Positions 22,776 through 32,639 of a stretch of DNA of 43,583 bases are shown here, piece after piece. The translations under genes were made by a program, and so were the position numbers. Source of the stretch: Bolinopsis microptera (lineage: Eukaryota; Ctenophora; Tentaculata; Lobata; Bolinopsidae); NCBI RefSeq assembly GCF_026151205.1, contig NW_026971807.1, forward strand, positions 1 through 43,583. Reading direction: 5' to 3'. The stretch's first letter is position 1. Every line of letters begins with the position of its first letter. Below the pieces are notes generated by a model. That model made no database searches and was not told the DNA's origin. It worked only from the letters and a program-made list of their open reading frames with translations.

Positions 22776-23224
22776 ATGAACAAGAATTAAGAAAAAGAGA
22801 ATTTAAGAAAAAGAGAATTTTATTTGCCACAGAATAATCAATACATATAATATACTTCAAAAAAAAAACTTCAAAATATATTGTTAGTTCATCTATCGTT
22901 CGTAAGATGGGGTACTCTCAATAATCAAGTACATGAGTACCCGACCCGCCGCGCCACGCAAGCACCACACTGCAATTGAAATTGGAGATGTAAGCATAAT
23001 GGGCGCGGGGGCGCCGCGCACGTGGATCGAGCCGGCTCACGTACCCAAATTGCAAATGCAAATGTACATGTCACAATGTCACACTCACAGTCACATTTAT
23101 TAATTTCTACACAATTTATTCATTATACTTATCTGCCCACGAGTGCTGGTATCAGTTTGTGTCTTAAGACACTCTCTAGTGGTCTGAATAGTTCTGCTAT
23201 GTTGGGAATGGCGAATGGCGAATG
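22776..23224. other. Right part of the foldback loop
   Basis: It contains a 16-bp tandem duplication (taagaaaaagagaatt, near 22788-22820), a C/G-rich patch (cccgacccgccgcgcc and gggcgcgggggcgccgcgca, 22940-23025), and four gaatggc units at 23206-23233 exactly at the junction with the right arm. No gene was seen. Confidence 0.5.
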
Positions 23225-24392
23225 GCGAATGGCGTCAGCTAGTAGGATTTCATCCTACAAGGCACATCGCGTTTACCTAGCTAACCAGGTCATTTCCGCC
23301 TCCGGCGGTCGCGCGCTACTGCAAGCGAGAGGGCTATAGTTAAAGCAACACATCGCGCCACAAGCCAAATATTTATCAACATCTTGACTAGCTACGCGGT
23401 CCTTTTCCGCATCACGCATGCGCTCGCGCTGTGCTCAAAAATTGACGTCGTCAATCAATCAACATCAAGATTTTAGTTTTACATTTGACCTTTATGTCAA
23501 AAAATCTTTGAATTTTCAATCGGTGGTCGATGTTACCTGAGGACCTCAGGCTTCGTCCTTACTTCGTCACAGGACGATCGGAGCTCGAAGAGCGTAGAGA
23601 GTGCTGGCTGGCGTCGTCCTGTGATGGTCGACGTATTTTTGCTTGCTAAAAACGCTTCCCCATATGAGATAATATGACAAAAATTGTTTTGGTCACGTGA
23701 CCAGTCAATGACATTGATATTTCGCTGCGGACGGTTTGGTGGAGGGTTAGGGTCAACGTTTATACATTATAGGGTCAAAGTTAGGACTAGAGTTGTACAC
23801 TATTGACATTGTGAGGGTAATGGTTAAGGTTTATCACTAGCGACCTTTTCATCTGACCACAATATTGCAAAATGCTATAAAGCAATGAAAGGCATTAGTT
23901 TGGTCAAATCAAACGGAACATATGCTATCAGACTTTCAACTGACTAAGGCAGGGTTAAGACAATCTCGACGCTAGCAACGATCCCATGTTGTATGTCACG
24001 TGACAAATTTAGCCGAGGGTCGGAAGACGGAGGTCGGAAGTCAGTGGACTCTGTTGGAGTCCGGCGGACTCCGAGCGGAGTCCGCCGAGCTGGCGGAGTC
24101 CGCCAAGCTCCGCCGGACTCCGCCGGATTCAAGTCTGGCGGAGAGGTCCGGCGGAGTCCGCCAAGCACTCCGCCGGAGTCCGCCTAGTGGCTTTGTCCGC
24201 GGCGGACACTCCGCCGAGCCGCCGCGGAGCCGCTCGGAGTCCGCCAAAATGTACTCGAGTCCACTGTAAATACATTTTGGCGGAGCACCGCCGGAGTCCG
24301 CTCGGAGTCCGGCGGCTCCGCCGGAGTCCGCTCGGAGTCCGCTCGGAGTCCGGCGGCTCCGCCGCGGACTCGACTCCGCGACGGATAGTGCC

Positions 24393-25980
24393 TAGAAATG
24401 ACAGTATATATATCATCATTATGTTTTGTTTGCTTTCTCAAAGATATATGCATGCTTTAAGAATAATAATTCTAGTGTCAAGGAGCAAGATTAGGGGGTG
24501 CATATATTCTAATCAGATTCAGGGATGTACTAATGTTTATTTACTCAAAATGATCACTTGATTTTGCTCTGGACTGGCTCATGTAAAAAGTTGATAAGAG
24601 CTATATAGATACATACATGAAGATGTCTCTTCCTATATGGACTGATAGCCTCTCCTCTATACAAGCTCGCATTGAATAAGGCCAAGGATTGTACGTTTAC
24701 AACCTACCAGGACACGCGCCGAGTTGGACTCGTCGACGGTCCAGATATCTCTCGACGGTCCAGATATCTCGTCGATGGAACAGATATTTACGAGTATCAC
24801 CCGTTAAAACAAAAATAGAACTACTAAACTAGAAGCAGTGTATGTTGTAGCGCGATGCACTACTGGGTCGCGCCGCGCATCAAATAATTCTTCTCGCAAC
24901 CACAGTAGTGTGCAAACCAACATTCGAACCACCAGCAGCTGGTGGTCAATTTCCTACGAACGCGACTTAATTTTGGTCCAGACTGGAGTCGAGCGCTACG
25001 TTATAGCTTTATATATAGCTCGTTTCACAACGAAATCTTCATTTCCTGAGTTTGTCTGTCGATTACGTTGGTATCTGCATTTTTAATTTTGTATTCGAAT
25101 GCCGTTCATTTATTTTATTAAATAGTTGTTTTTCGTAACAGCACACTAGTACGTGTTTCCTTTTGTTATTCTTACATAATTAGGAAGATTTTAAACTTCA
25201 AGTTCAATACTATAAATAATCACATATTTACGAACACCGATCATCGGTATGTACCCATTATTGGTATCGAAGTCTTATGTTGAGCTGGATATCGAAAAAT
25301 TTCAAATTGTAAGGCTGTAATTTTGTACTTGTTTAGGTGTAGAACTAGGATTAACAACTTGATTGCTAGGAGCTAGGAAGAGATTTTAGTAATGATGACC
25401 CTTTAAACTTAAACTGTCTCTCTAGTGCACTTCGATCGGTTTTCTTTTCAATTTTGATAAAACCTAGTCGTGATCTTTGTTTCAGAACTTCACTAATTTA
25501 TTAAGTTTTGTAGTTTATATAGACGGAACATGAGCAGATACCATTTGATTAATAATAATATATCCGATTTGATATATTATTCTGTCGGAGTTTGAGTTCA
25601 ACATGGACACATTTATTAACATCCTGCATGAATTTGTGTCGTCTTTACAATTTTTTGCGCTGAATTTGTATGCTTATTTATAATACTGCCGCATGATATC
25701 AGTAGCTGCTATGAAACTAGAGTGTATAGCATGTGTATTATACGATGTTTCCCACGTAAAAATCGCAGGTTGTTTTGGTGCGGCTGGGCACTCTACTGGT
25801 GATTGACACCAGAGACTGAGAAAAACTTTGACATAATTTCCAAGTTTGATATGACCTAATAACTACCACATTTACAGGAAGTATGGTAATACATTCTTGT
25901 CAGCTGTCTGGGCAAATCTTCTCTCGCAGAATTGGATTAAAATTTAATGTATTTCATTTCTCACTTCCAACGACAAAACG
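24393..25980. other. Non-coding stretch with a CGACGGTCCAGATAT duplication
   Basis: Around 24733-24790 ctcgacggtccagatatct is repeated two and a half times. The frame at 24838-25086 resembles no family. Nothing else is supported. Confidence 0.45.
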
Positions 25981-26439
25981 ATGTTGCAATTGTTAGGTAC
26001 GTAAGATTTGAAGTTATTTTGAGATTCAATTAATAAATTTTAGATTGCAGCTTGATATCACTTAGTATGTACATTGTACTCGGTTGCAAGGGTAGAACTT
26101 ATGAGAATACTATCATAGTATTATTGCACTATACTATTATGGGTTCATCAAAGTTCGTATCATGATTTGTCACAATTAAACCATCGAGTCACTTGAGGAA
26201 ACCCGTTAAAGCTCGCAATTGGCGACGAGATAAAGTTTGTGGTACCTCTAGATGTTAAGTTAACTCTCAGGCTCCAATCTTCCTTACTATACCTACCACT
26301 CCTTCTTCCTTGATAAGAAGTAGATCCATCTGGAACAGTGAGCTGCTTCTTCCCTTCTATCCCGTACTAGCCTACTCAGCTCTCTCCAAACCGTGAACAA
26401 CCACTCCCGGTGCTAGAACTTTAACCGCATAATTATAAC

Positions 26440-26750
26440 AGCACAATTCTTTCGCTTGAATCTCAGTCTGCTGTAAGACTGCTGTACCGGTAGAGTTTTT
26501 ACTTGTATGATTCAGCAATCTGTTCTTTAGATGGTACCGTTACCTCCCGCCATAAGACTGTGCCGTCTTGGTGACCTTGAGAATATCATAAGGTCCGATA
26601 TATAAGAGCACTATCCAATATCGAGACCCACTCAGGATCCCAAACCACGACTCCTTTCGGTCGTCTGTACCTGCTTTTTTCCTCCCAGCAGGGACTAAGT
26701 CAATGATACTGTCTTTCATCGCTGGCCTTGTTCTTATAAGTGTTCACTCG
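26440..26750 (-). pseudogene. Possible decayed LTR-retrotransposon pol fragment
   Basis: On the minus strand one frame reads YIGPYDILKVTKT, which recalls the GPY-x-I/V-L-K module at the C-terminus of Ty3/gypsy integrases. A neighbouring frame upstream reads RRVNTYKNKASDERQ. The frames are broken and no LTRs or other pol motifs were found, so this is only a weak suggestion. Confidence 0.2.
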
Positions 26751-27549
26751 GCGCTCACAAGATAACATGTTCAGAGATCTGTTGCAGAACCTTGTCGTGC
26801 AGTCATTTATATACTCCTTGACTAAGAGCTACTTTACACCTACAGCAAAAATGTGCTAAATGATACCCATCCTCTCCTCACACTACTATACTTGCACTTA
26901 CCATCCTCATCTTCACCATAGAGGGGGTTAAGAGGGTGGCGTACACAGCATCTAGCACGAACCCAATAAGTGAGTCTACAGTGCGTGTCGAACTACATTG
27001 CATGTACCCTTATATATTAATTGAGACTTTGAGACAGAATTTTAATAAATCAACAAATTCTTAGAATTTAAAAAGGTAGAATTTAATTCTATGGCATTTA
27101 TTGAAATCTGCTTTTTTAAAGTTGAGAATTGGTTTCAATTTCTAGAATATCACGATAATGTTGACTCAAAACTGTTTCAGGCAGCTATCAAGTCTCAAGA
27201 TATGACATAATTTGATAGAATGTTAGTACCAATGCTATCAGTGCATTCAAGTCGAGTTCTCGATACAGGTATTATAATTAGGTTCTATTGACCGTTTTTG
27301 TAGTCTTAACTCATTTTTATTTGTTATTATACGACCAATTAAAACCTAGCAAACCAGACTTCTTTATGTGCTAAATGTTACTTTAACCTTAATAATAGCA
27401 GCATTGTGGCAGATATCCAGTTACATTTTTTCCAGCCGTATATTATAAATATACAGGGTGGGCCAAAAGTCAGTGTGCAAACGTTGGCCTTAATAGCTCA
27501 GTCACTGAGTGCCCAATTGAAATAATTTGTTCTGGTATGACTTACTACT

Positions 27550-28366
27550 CAGGAGGTGACCGGGATTCCCGGAACCGGGTCAAGTCACATTTTTCATCCC
27601 GGTCGCGGTCCCGGTCCCGGTCAAATGCTGATTTATGATCCCGGTCCCGGTCCCGGTTAATTCAGGATTCTTGGTCCCGGTCCCGGTCAATCACTCAAAT
27701 TAGCGGGGATTTTGACCGGGATCTTTTACATTCACTGTGATTTTAAGTTTTTACTTTCATTCATTGTGAATTTCATCTTTAAACAACCTCTGAGCCAAAT
27801 AAAACAATGCTTAAAATTGCTAAACAAGTTTAGGTAACTAATATCGTTACATAACTCATAAGTGCAAAGTAACATCAAGTTTTCAACTCGGGCTACGCCC
27901 AATTGTCAATTGGAATTGGAGAATGAAACTGTTGAATAATTTGAGGGATCATTGATTGAGGAATGAGGAATGAGGGTGAACTTGAGTAATCAGTACATGA
28001 ACATTATTGGTGTAGTACATTAGGCCCATGCCCCATATTGACGGGTTTTTACTAGTTTTTTCTAATTTAATATTCTAGTTATTACTTATTCAAATTGTTC
28101 AATTATAATGTAAATGAAAGTTGCAGCTTTCAATATGAGAATACCAGTTTTGGTCCCGGTCATCCCGGTCATCCCGGTAAAATTGGATTGTTGGTCCCGG
28201 TCCCGGTCCCGGTAAGATAGAAATCCCAGAAATTATTGGTCCCGGTCCCGGTCCCGGTAAATTGATAATCTCAGTCCCGGTCCCGGTCCCGGTCCCGGTC
28301 CCGGTCAAGTCACATTTTGTATCCCGGTCCCGGTCAGGCCTGAAATCATGTCCCGGTCACCTCCTG
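27550..28366. mobile_element. 817-bp hAT-like non-autonomous element with TCCCGGT arrays
   Basis: Ends CAGGAGGTGACCGGGA and TCCCGGTCACCTCCTG form perfect 16-bp inverted repeats. CTTACTAC stands at 27541-27548 (one extra T before the element) and again directly after it at 28367-28374, so an 8-bp duplication is likely. CAG ends plus an 8-bp duplication fit hAT. Both subterminal regions (27555-27725 and 28152-28360) are filled with TCCCGGT hexamer-like repeats, all in the same orientation, and both share ggtcaagtcacatttt. The middle 420 bp is AT-rich and non-coding. Confidence 0.85.
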
Positions 28367-28528
28367 CTTACTACCACCACTGGTTCGAGAAATTTGTCAA
28401 ATCGAAACATATTTGTGTTCATTTTTTTCAAAAGAAGGTTCATTTTCGCATTTATTTGATAGTTTGGATAATCGGATCGAGCCAAATTTTATTGAATTGT
28501 GTTTGGCCATTTAAATTACGTTTGCTCT

Positions 28529-28631
28529 GAAAAAATGAGAGTATATATATATTACTCATGCAACTAAGATAAATTGAGTATAAATACTCAATTTATCCTA
28601 GTTTAAGTTGCAAGTTATATAACTCATTTTC
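28529..28631. repeat. AT-rich hairpin, ~45-bp arms
   Basis: The centre is gataaattgagtat-aa-atactcaatttatc, a near-perfect stem; outward the complementarity continues through gcaact/agttgc to atgag/ctcat. It may be a small foldback element or a nested MITE. It directly abuts the next inverted-repeat element. Confidence 0.75.
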
Positions 28632-28632
28632 T

Positions 28633-28892
28633 AAAGGTTTCGTAAACTTTAATCAATTACAGAGGGTGTGGCCTCTTTTTCACTGAAAAGACGCCATCAG
28701 ATTTCATTGCATTCTGGGACCAATTTTGGTGTGATTTAAACTATCCTACAAATTGGTGTTTACTGTTTCGACTTTTGTAAAATCACTGTAATAATATAAT
28801 CTGTATTCTTATAGTTTCAACCATAATAGTGAAATAGAGGGGCTGGCCAATAGCCACACCCTCTGTAATTGATTTAAGTCTACGAAACTTTC
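28633..28892. mobile_element. 260-bp MITE with 40-bp terminal inverted repeats
   Basis: The left arm (28633-28672) ends in AATCAATTACAGAGGGTGTG GC, and the right arm (28853-28892) is its mirror, with four mismatches over 40 bp and a perfect inner 20 bp. The interior is non-coding. A target duplication could not be defined. Confidence 0.85.
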
Positions 28893-29114
28893 AGAAATTT
28901 GTGTGTAATTCGGAGATAAATTAAACAAGTTGTTATCGGCCACCAGGCACCATGATTATTATTTTACCATGTGTAAACGGAATGTTCTAGCAGACTGTAT
29001 AATACTATAACATACATTTTCTTACACACACATAATCTAATCTCTGGAATGTTGCTAATTGCTATGATATGGCAATGTTTTGATACTGTGTATTATCATG
29101 ATTATACCTTACAG

Positions 29115-29231
29115 GCCGATCTTCCGATGGAGTTTCGGTTGCCATGGCAACAAATCATTATGATAAGGAATTTGTAAACGTGCAGTCACAACTCGATGTC
29201 GTGTACGGTGCGAGCGGTTATTTTATGATAG
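29115..29231 (+). CDS. Candidate exon of an unrecognised gene, containing an X-box-like palindrome
   Basis: Acceptor tataccttacag precedes 29115 and donor G/GTAACA follows 29231. In the phase-1 frame it encodes 38 residues starting RSSDGVSVAMATNHYDKEF and ending GASGYFMI, protein-like in composition. The frame also stays open past the donor to about 29307, so the donor is not certain. A short upstream first exon at 25981-25996 (ATG, phase 1) would fit but is guesswork. Its link to the exons at 30719 and 31060 is inferred only from strand and distance: phase 1 here against phase 0 there needs another exon between. No family was recognised. Confidence 0.35.
29138..29151. promoter_or_regulatory. 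Perfect palindromic X-box-like site GTTGCCATGGCAAC
   Basis: The sequence matches the optimal RFX-factor X-box, two GTTGCC half-sites around the CATG centre, with full dyad symmetry. RFX X-boxes commonly mark ciliary gene promoters in animals. Here it may be a real regulatory element, or simply codons of the candidate exon that overlaps it (GVSVAMATN). No second copy was noticed in the window. Confidence 0.45.
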
Positions 29232-29414
29232 GTAACATCTACTTTTTCAGCATTTGCGGGATGACCAGTTCACACGTATATTTTCGCAGACACAACTTCG
29301 CATAAAATTATATCCAATTATTCTATAACCAATTATCTACACGGACTTCTGTCTAAATATGAATGAAATCGAGAAAACCAAATATTATATGATTCATCCT
29401 GAAGTGCTGAGTTC

Positions 29415-29940
29415 TCACGGCAGTATAATCATGATCCTGATAGATATCGAAGTCTCCTTAAATGATTGTCTCTGCTGCTTAATATATCTGGATTGTCGTT
29501 GGGAGGCGATGCAGATTTGTTTACTTTTAAGGGGGAGGTTCTGCTCAGCAGGAGAAAGAGGTGATGCACATTTTGTATTTGTCTGACATGTAGGACTTGA
29601 GCCACGTTTCCGTAAGTGCAATAAACGGTAACGAGTGGTTTTTGGATTTCTCCTGAATAAGAGCTGAGATTTTTGGCACTTCCCATCTACTCGCACTTGA
29701 TGCACTAGGATTCATGGACTGGACATTTAAGACGAGGCATGAGGAATAACGGGCACGTGCAGTGTATCCTCTGAGGCGGTAGGAACTGCTGGTAGTGGTA
29801 TAGTGGGAGCGCTGTTCCTGGCTGAAGAGGTGGATGTGGTCTGGGGTAGTGGTAGGGCATTTGAGTTTGAGGGAGGCTGGACCGTGGTCGACTATTTCTG
29901 ATAGGAGTCCGATCCTGGTTTGCATCGTTTCCAACAGTCT
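29415..29940 (-). pseudogene. LINE endonuclease-domain fragment
   Basis: The minus-strand frame 29545-29934 reads VLNVQSMNPSASSASRWEV and later PFIALTETWLKSYMSDKYK. These are the N-terminal motifs of the APE-type endonuclease of LINE ORF2 (NVRSLNP and the TETWL motif with catalytic Glu). The frame shifts near 29570 and continues as QIQNVHHLF and LKVNKSASPP to about 29430. The catalytic core further on, and the whole RT, are missing. It lies within a presumed intron of the plus-strand candidate gene. Confidence 0.7.
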
Positions 29941-30339
29941 CCGTAACTATAAAAATCCTGTGATCTGGTATTGGTTACTTAAACTTATTTAATTGAACAT
30001 GGTGTTTGACGTTGGAGCTTATCACTTTACAGTTTACATCACCTTACCTGAATAATTGAATAGGATGAATACTGAATAGCATTTATTAATGCTGTCTTTA
30101 CCCGGAGAACTCTGTTTTACTTGTCCCTCGGTAACACAAGACCGTGAGCCGTGACACTTAGTCACAATAATTAAGTCATAAGTCAGAAAGAAGTCCATAA
30201 TTCGTACACCCATGATTATGTTAAATATAGATTGACTCCAGTCTCCATTGTTCAATGATTTCATCAAAATGTTTTAGGAAAATGTTCACAGATTTGTTAA
30301 TTTTGGACTCAAATTAACGTTGAGAAAAACTGAATTTAT

Positions 30340-30460
30340 TTTGGAAAAATCCCGGCTAAAACCAAAATCCCGGCCGGTACCAGTATACCGGTACAAAATC
30401 GCCAAATACCAGCCGGTATTCCGGCTGCGCCGGTATCCCGGTCGAGTTCTGTCTGAGACC
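30340..30460. repeat. CCGG-rich palindromic island
   Basis: Repeated words atcccggc, gccggtacc, accggtac and gccggtatcccgg form several short inverted repeats, with GC content far above the surroundings. It resembles the end of a non-autonomous DNA element like the one at 27550-28366, but both ends could not be defined. Confidence 0.5.
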
Positions 30461-30718
30461 TAATTTTATCTATTTCTCGTGCAATTTTAGATCAGACACA
30501 GTCATCTAAATTATTTAATAAGAAGGTTTAAATTATAGGCAATTAAAAACAATTGGGACTATCATTGTTTATGAGTACATATTATACGAATATAAGGTGG
30601 TTAATATAATTATAACACATTTAATATAAAACATTTAAGACACATTTTTTTATTCCTGCATTGTACTCAATAATTTAACTAGTAATATTATATAAAAACC
30701 ACATTTCTATTTGTACAG

Positions 30719-30843
30719 GGAGCTGCTGGTAAACTACCGTCGCTATACATCGACTATGACTACAATCCTACTTTTAAAAACAAACTACATACATATCTCA
30801 CATTTGCGAGGACTACTTCATCACAAGCAAAAAATCGCCATTG
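30719..30843 (+). CDS. Candidate penultimate exon of an unrecognised gene
   Basis: Acceptor acatttctatttgtacag and donor CATTG/GTAAAT bound a 125-nt frame starting in phase 0: GAAGKLPSLYIDYDYNPTF, KNKLHTYLTFARTTSSQ, AKNRHW. The split Trp codon (TG/G) is completed exactly by the exon at 31060. The composition is rich in Tyr, Asp, Asn and Lys, with no transmembrane segment. I could not name the family. If the donor is not used, the frame stops at TAA 30845-30847, followed at once by AATAAA-like sequence. Confidence 0.4.
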
Positions 30844-31059
30844 GTAAATAAAGTAGGTTCTTTTCACTGACTTCGTTAAATGAGTTACATATTTTCACAC
30901 AAATTACGTGCGTGATCATTAAAGGGTTGCTTGTGTGCAGTTACTTCTGGGCCAGCGCCACCCTGTTGGGAGTTTTCACATAAGTAAATTTGCCGATAAT
31001 ACAATTTTACTCATTCTGGACATGTTACCTATATTATCATTATACTAGTATTTCTTCAG

Positions 31060-31138
31060 GTCTGTCTTCTATAACCACGATGAAAAGAAAAGCTGGGCGA
31101 AAAAATTTGAGACTGCAGAACTGGAACACTCTATTTGA
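31060..31138 (+). CDS. Candidate last exon joined in phase to 30719-30843
   Basis: Acceptor actagtatttcttcag is a good match. One base completes the Trp codon of the previous exon, then SVFYNHDEKKSWAKKFETA and ELEHSI, then TGA at 31136-31138. The intron would be 216 bp (30844-31059). Charged, soluble-looking C-terminus; family unknown. The minus-strand frame over the same bases is treated as a shadow. Confidence 0.4.
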
Positions 31139-32451
31139 AGACAGTGGCTGCTGAGTGCTGAGCTGCATCAAATCTATCAGCATCATGTAACTTCGATCAG
31201 GAACAGACTCCATTTCATTTCCGACAACTAGCACCTGTTTTCCCTAGACTTACCAAGTATTAAGTAACTGCATTAGTATTAGGTTAAATTAAAGGCCCTA
31301 CATCGAACAAGTCTAACAATTAAAACTTAAATGCAAGAGTGCACAATTTATCACTACATATCTTCCTCTTTTAATTCTAATCAACACACGGTTTCGTCTT
31401 TGTTTCACCCAATCGTGCTGATAATCAGTAATCATGCACTCTGCACTCTAACTTCGAGATGTTTCAAAAGGGCTCCCGACGATTTGAATTATATCAATAT
31501 TTTCTTTTGATACATAGATACTGATTGGGAGGTTCATCATACTATTCTTGTCACATGGTAACGATTAACGATTAGCTGATCAGCTTCCAGCATCGACAGG
31601 CCGAAATCCATAAATATAATCAGTTGTAATAATAATTATGCACACCTATAATTAACGATTATCCATCTGCCGATGATCGATTACCATTTAATATTTATCA
31701 TCGTCCGGATCATCATAATATTTTAATTTAAAGTTACAATTGAACGGTGTTAAGAAAGATAATTTAAGAGAAATGTTTTGAAAGTGCCTGATTTCGAGTA
31801 TAAGATCTGTACTGATACATTAATTTTCAGATTGTTATTATATAGTTTATTTGTATTTGTTATATTATCTTATCCGCACAAGTTCGGAAGCCATCTGAAC
31901 GGTATTGCCAGACACAGGCATATATTTATTTTGGGGTATCATGCTCTCAGAAACTTCAACTCAGTCCGATATTATAGTTATACTAACCTGCATTGCATAA
32001 GGTTAATTGTCTCTCAGTCTAGTGCATAAACCTTTTATTTTGCATAAACCCTTTATTTTGATTGGGAAAACTTTAGTTTAATGTGGTTACCGTCTCTAAA
32101 GTTGGCATGATAGTTAATAAACTCTTATCTATTATGTCACTGAAGATGACGCCTTTCAACATGTTTGACGATAGCCTGTAGATTGATAGTTTGATCTCAG
32201 TATTTACAACAATTCATCTAGTTCGATTGATTCAAAGGGAAACAAATTCCTCTTTTATCTATTATGACTATATTTAAATTCAATCCTGTAAAGTAATACT
32301 CCTTTTTTAGTAATTTATACATGTGTTTTCTCCTTCTGATTTTTAAACTATTACCGGTCACGCTGAATAATAATGACATCAGTGAATTTAAAGCTATCGT
32401 TAACATCACTCAGAAAATGCGCGTCTTTAGCGCGTGTCTTGTTGTTATGCA
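31139..32451. other. Non-coding stretch
   Basis: The frames at 31778-32029 and 32218-32409 show no family features. A perfect 12-bp palindrome agctgatcagct is at 31574-31585. Nothing else is supported. Confidence 0.45.
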
Positions 32452-32512
32452 TCAATCCTTCGGTAGATCGGCGAGATGCACCACTGTGCCTCACCGAGCT
32501 GCGAAGGATTGA
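32452..32512. repeat. 61-bp stem-loop with 11-bp perfect outer stem
   Basis: TCAATCCTTCG at 32452-32462 pairs with CGAAGGATTGA at 32502-32512. Inside, gatcgg/ccgag and gcac/gtgc allow further pairing, so a branched RNA or DNA fold is possible. It could be the head of a SINE-like repeat. No tRNA identity elements were found. Confidence 0.5.
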
Positions 32513-32639
32513 CATCGTGAATCAACAGTGTATGTAAAGTAACATAGGTGATAGGCAATATGAAATTACAAATCTAATTGTATCCCATGGACTTCTCTTG
32601 TATCACGTTGCGACCCCCACGGTCGTTTCACTATGACGA

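Larger units (their letters stand above)
20499..24392. mobile_element. 3.9-kb foldback element with ~1.15-kb inverted arms
   Basis: The left arm (20499-21635) is the reverse complement of the right arm (23225-24392) with few mismatches. Ends: GGCACTATCCGTCGCGGAGT and its mirror ending ACGGATAGTGCC. The outer 400 bp of each arm is built from CGGACTCCGAG/GGCGGACTCCG words; the inner part is ordinary sequence with a nested hairpin (tcacaggacga/tcgtcctgtga) and TCACGTGAC sites. The right arm has about 107 bp (about 23877-23983) missing from the left. No clean target-site duplication was found: the flanks are ttat and taga. No transposase is encoded, so it resembles a Foldback-type non-autonomous element. 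Pro/Arg/Ser-rich frames over the arms are repeat shadows. Confidence 0.88.

Noticed and set aside
25603-25683. Short ATG frame MDTFINILHEF...
   Set aside because: 27 codons, no promoter, splice or family evidence; expected by chance.
26440-26750. Full Ty3/gypsy element
   Set aside because: Only a GPYDILK-like word and broken frames. No LTRs, RT or protease motifs, so only a low-confidence fragment is listed.
28099-28308. Gly/Thr/Pro-rich frames over the TCCCGGT repeats
   Set aside because: They are simple-repeat translations inside a non-autonomous element.
31778-32029. 83-residue frame with a hydrophobic segment
   Set aside because: The hydrophobicity follows from T-rich DNA; there is no supporting splice site or similarity.
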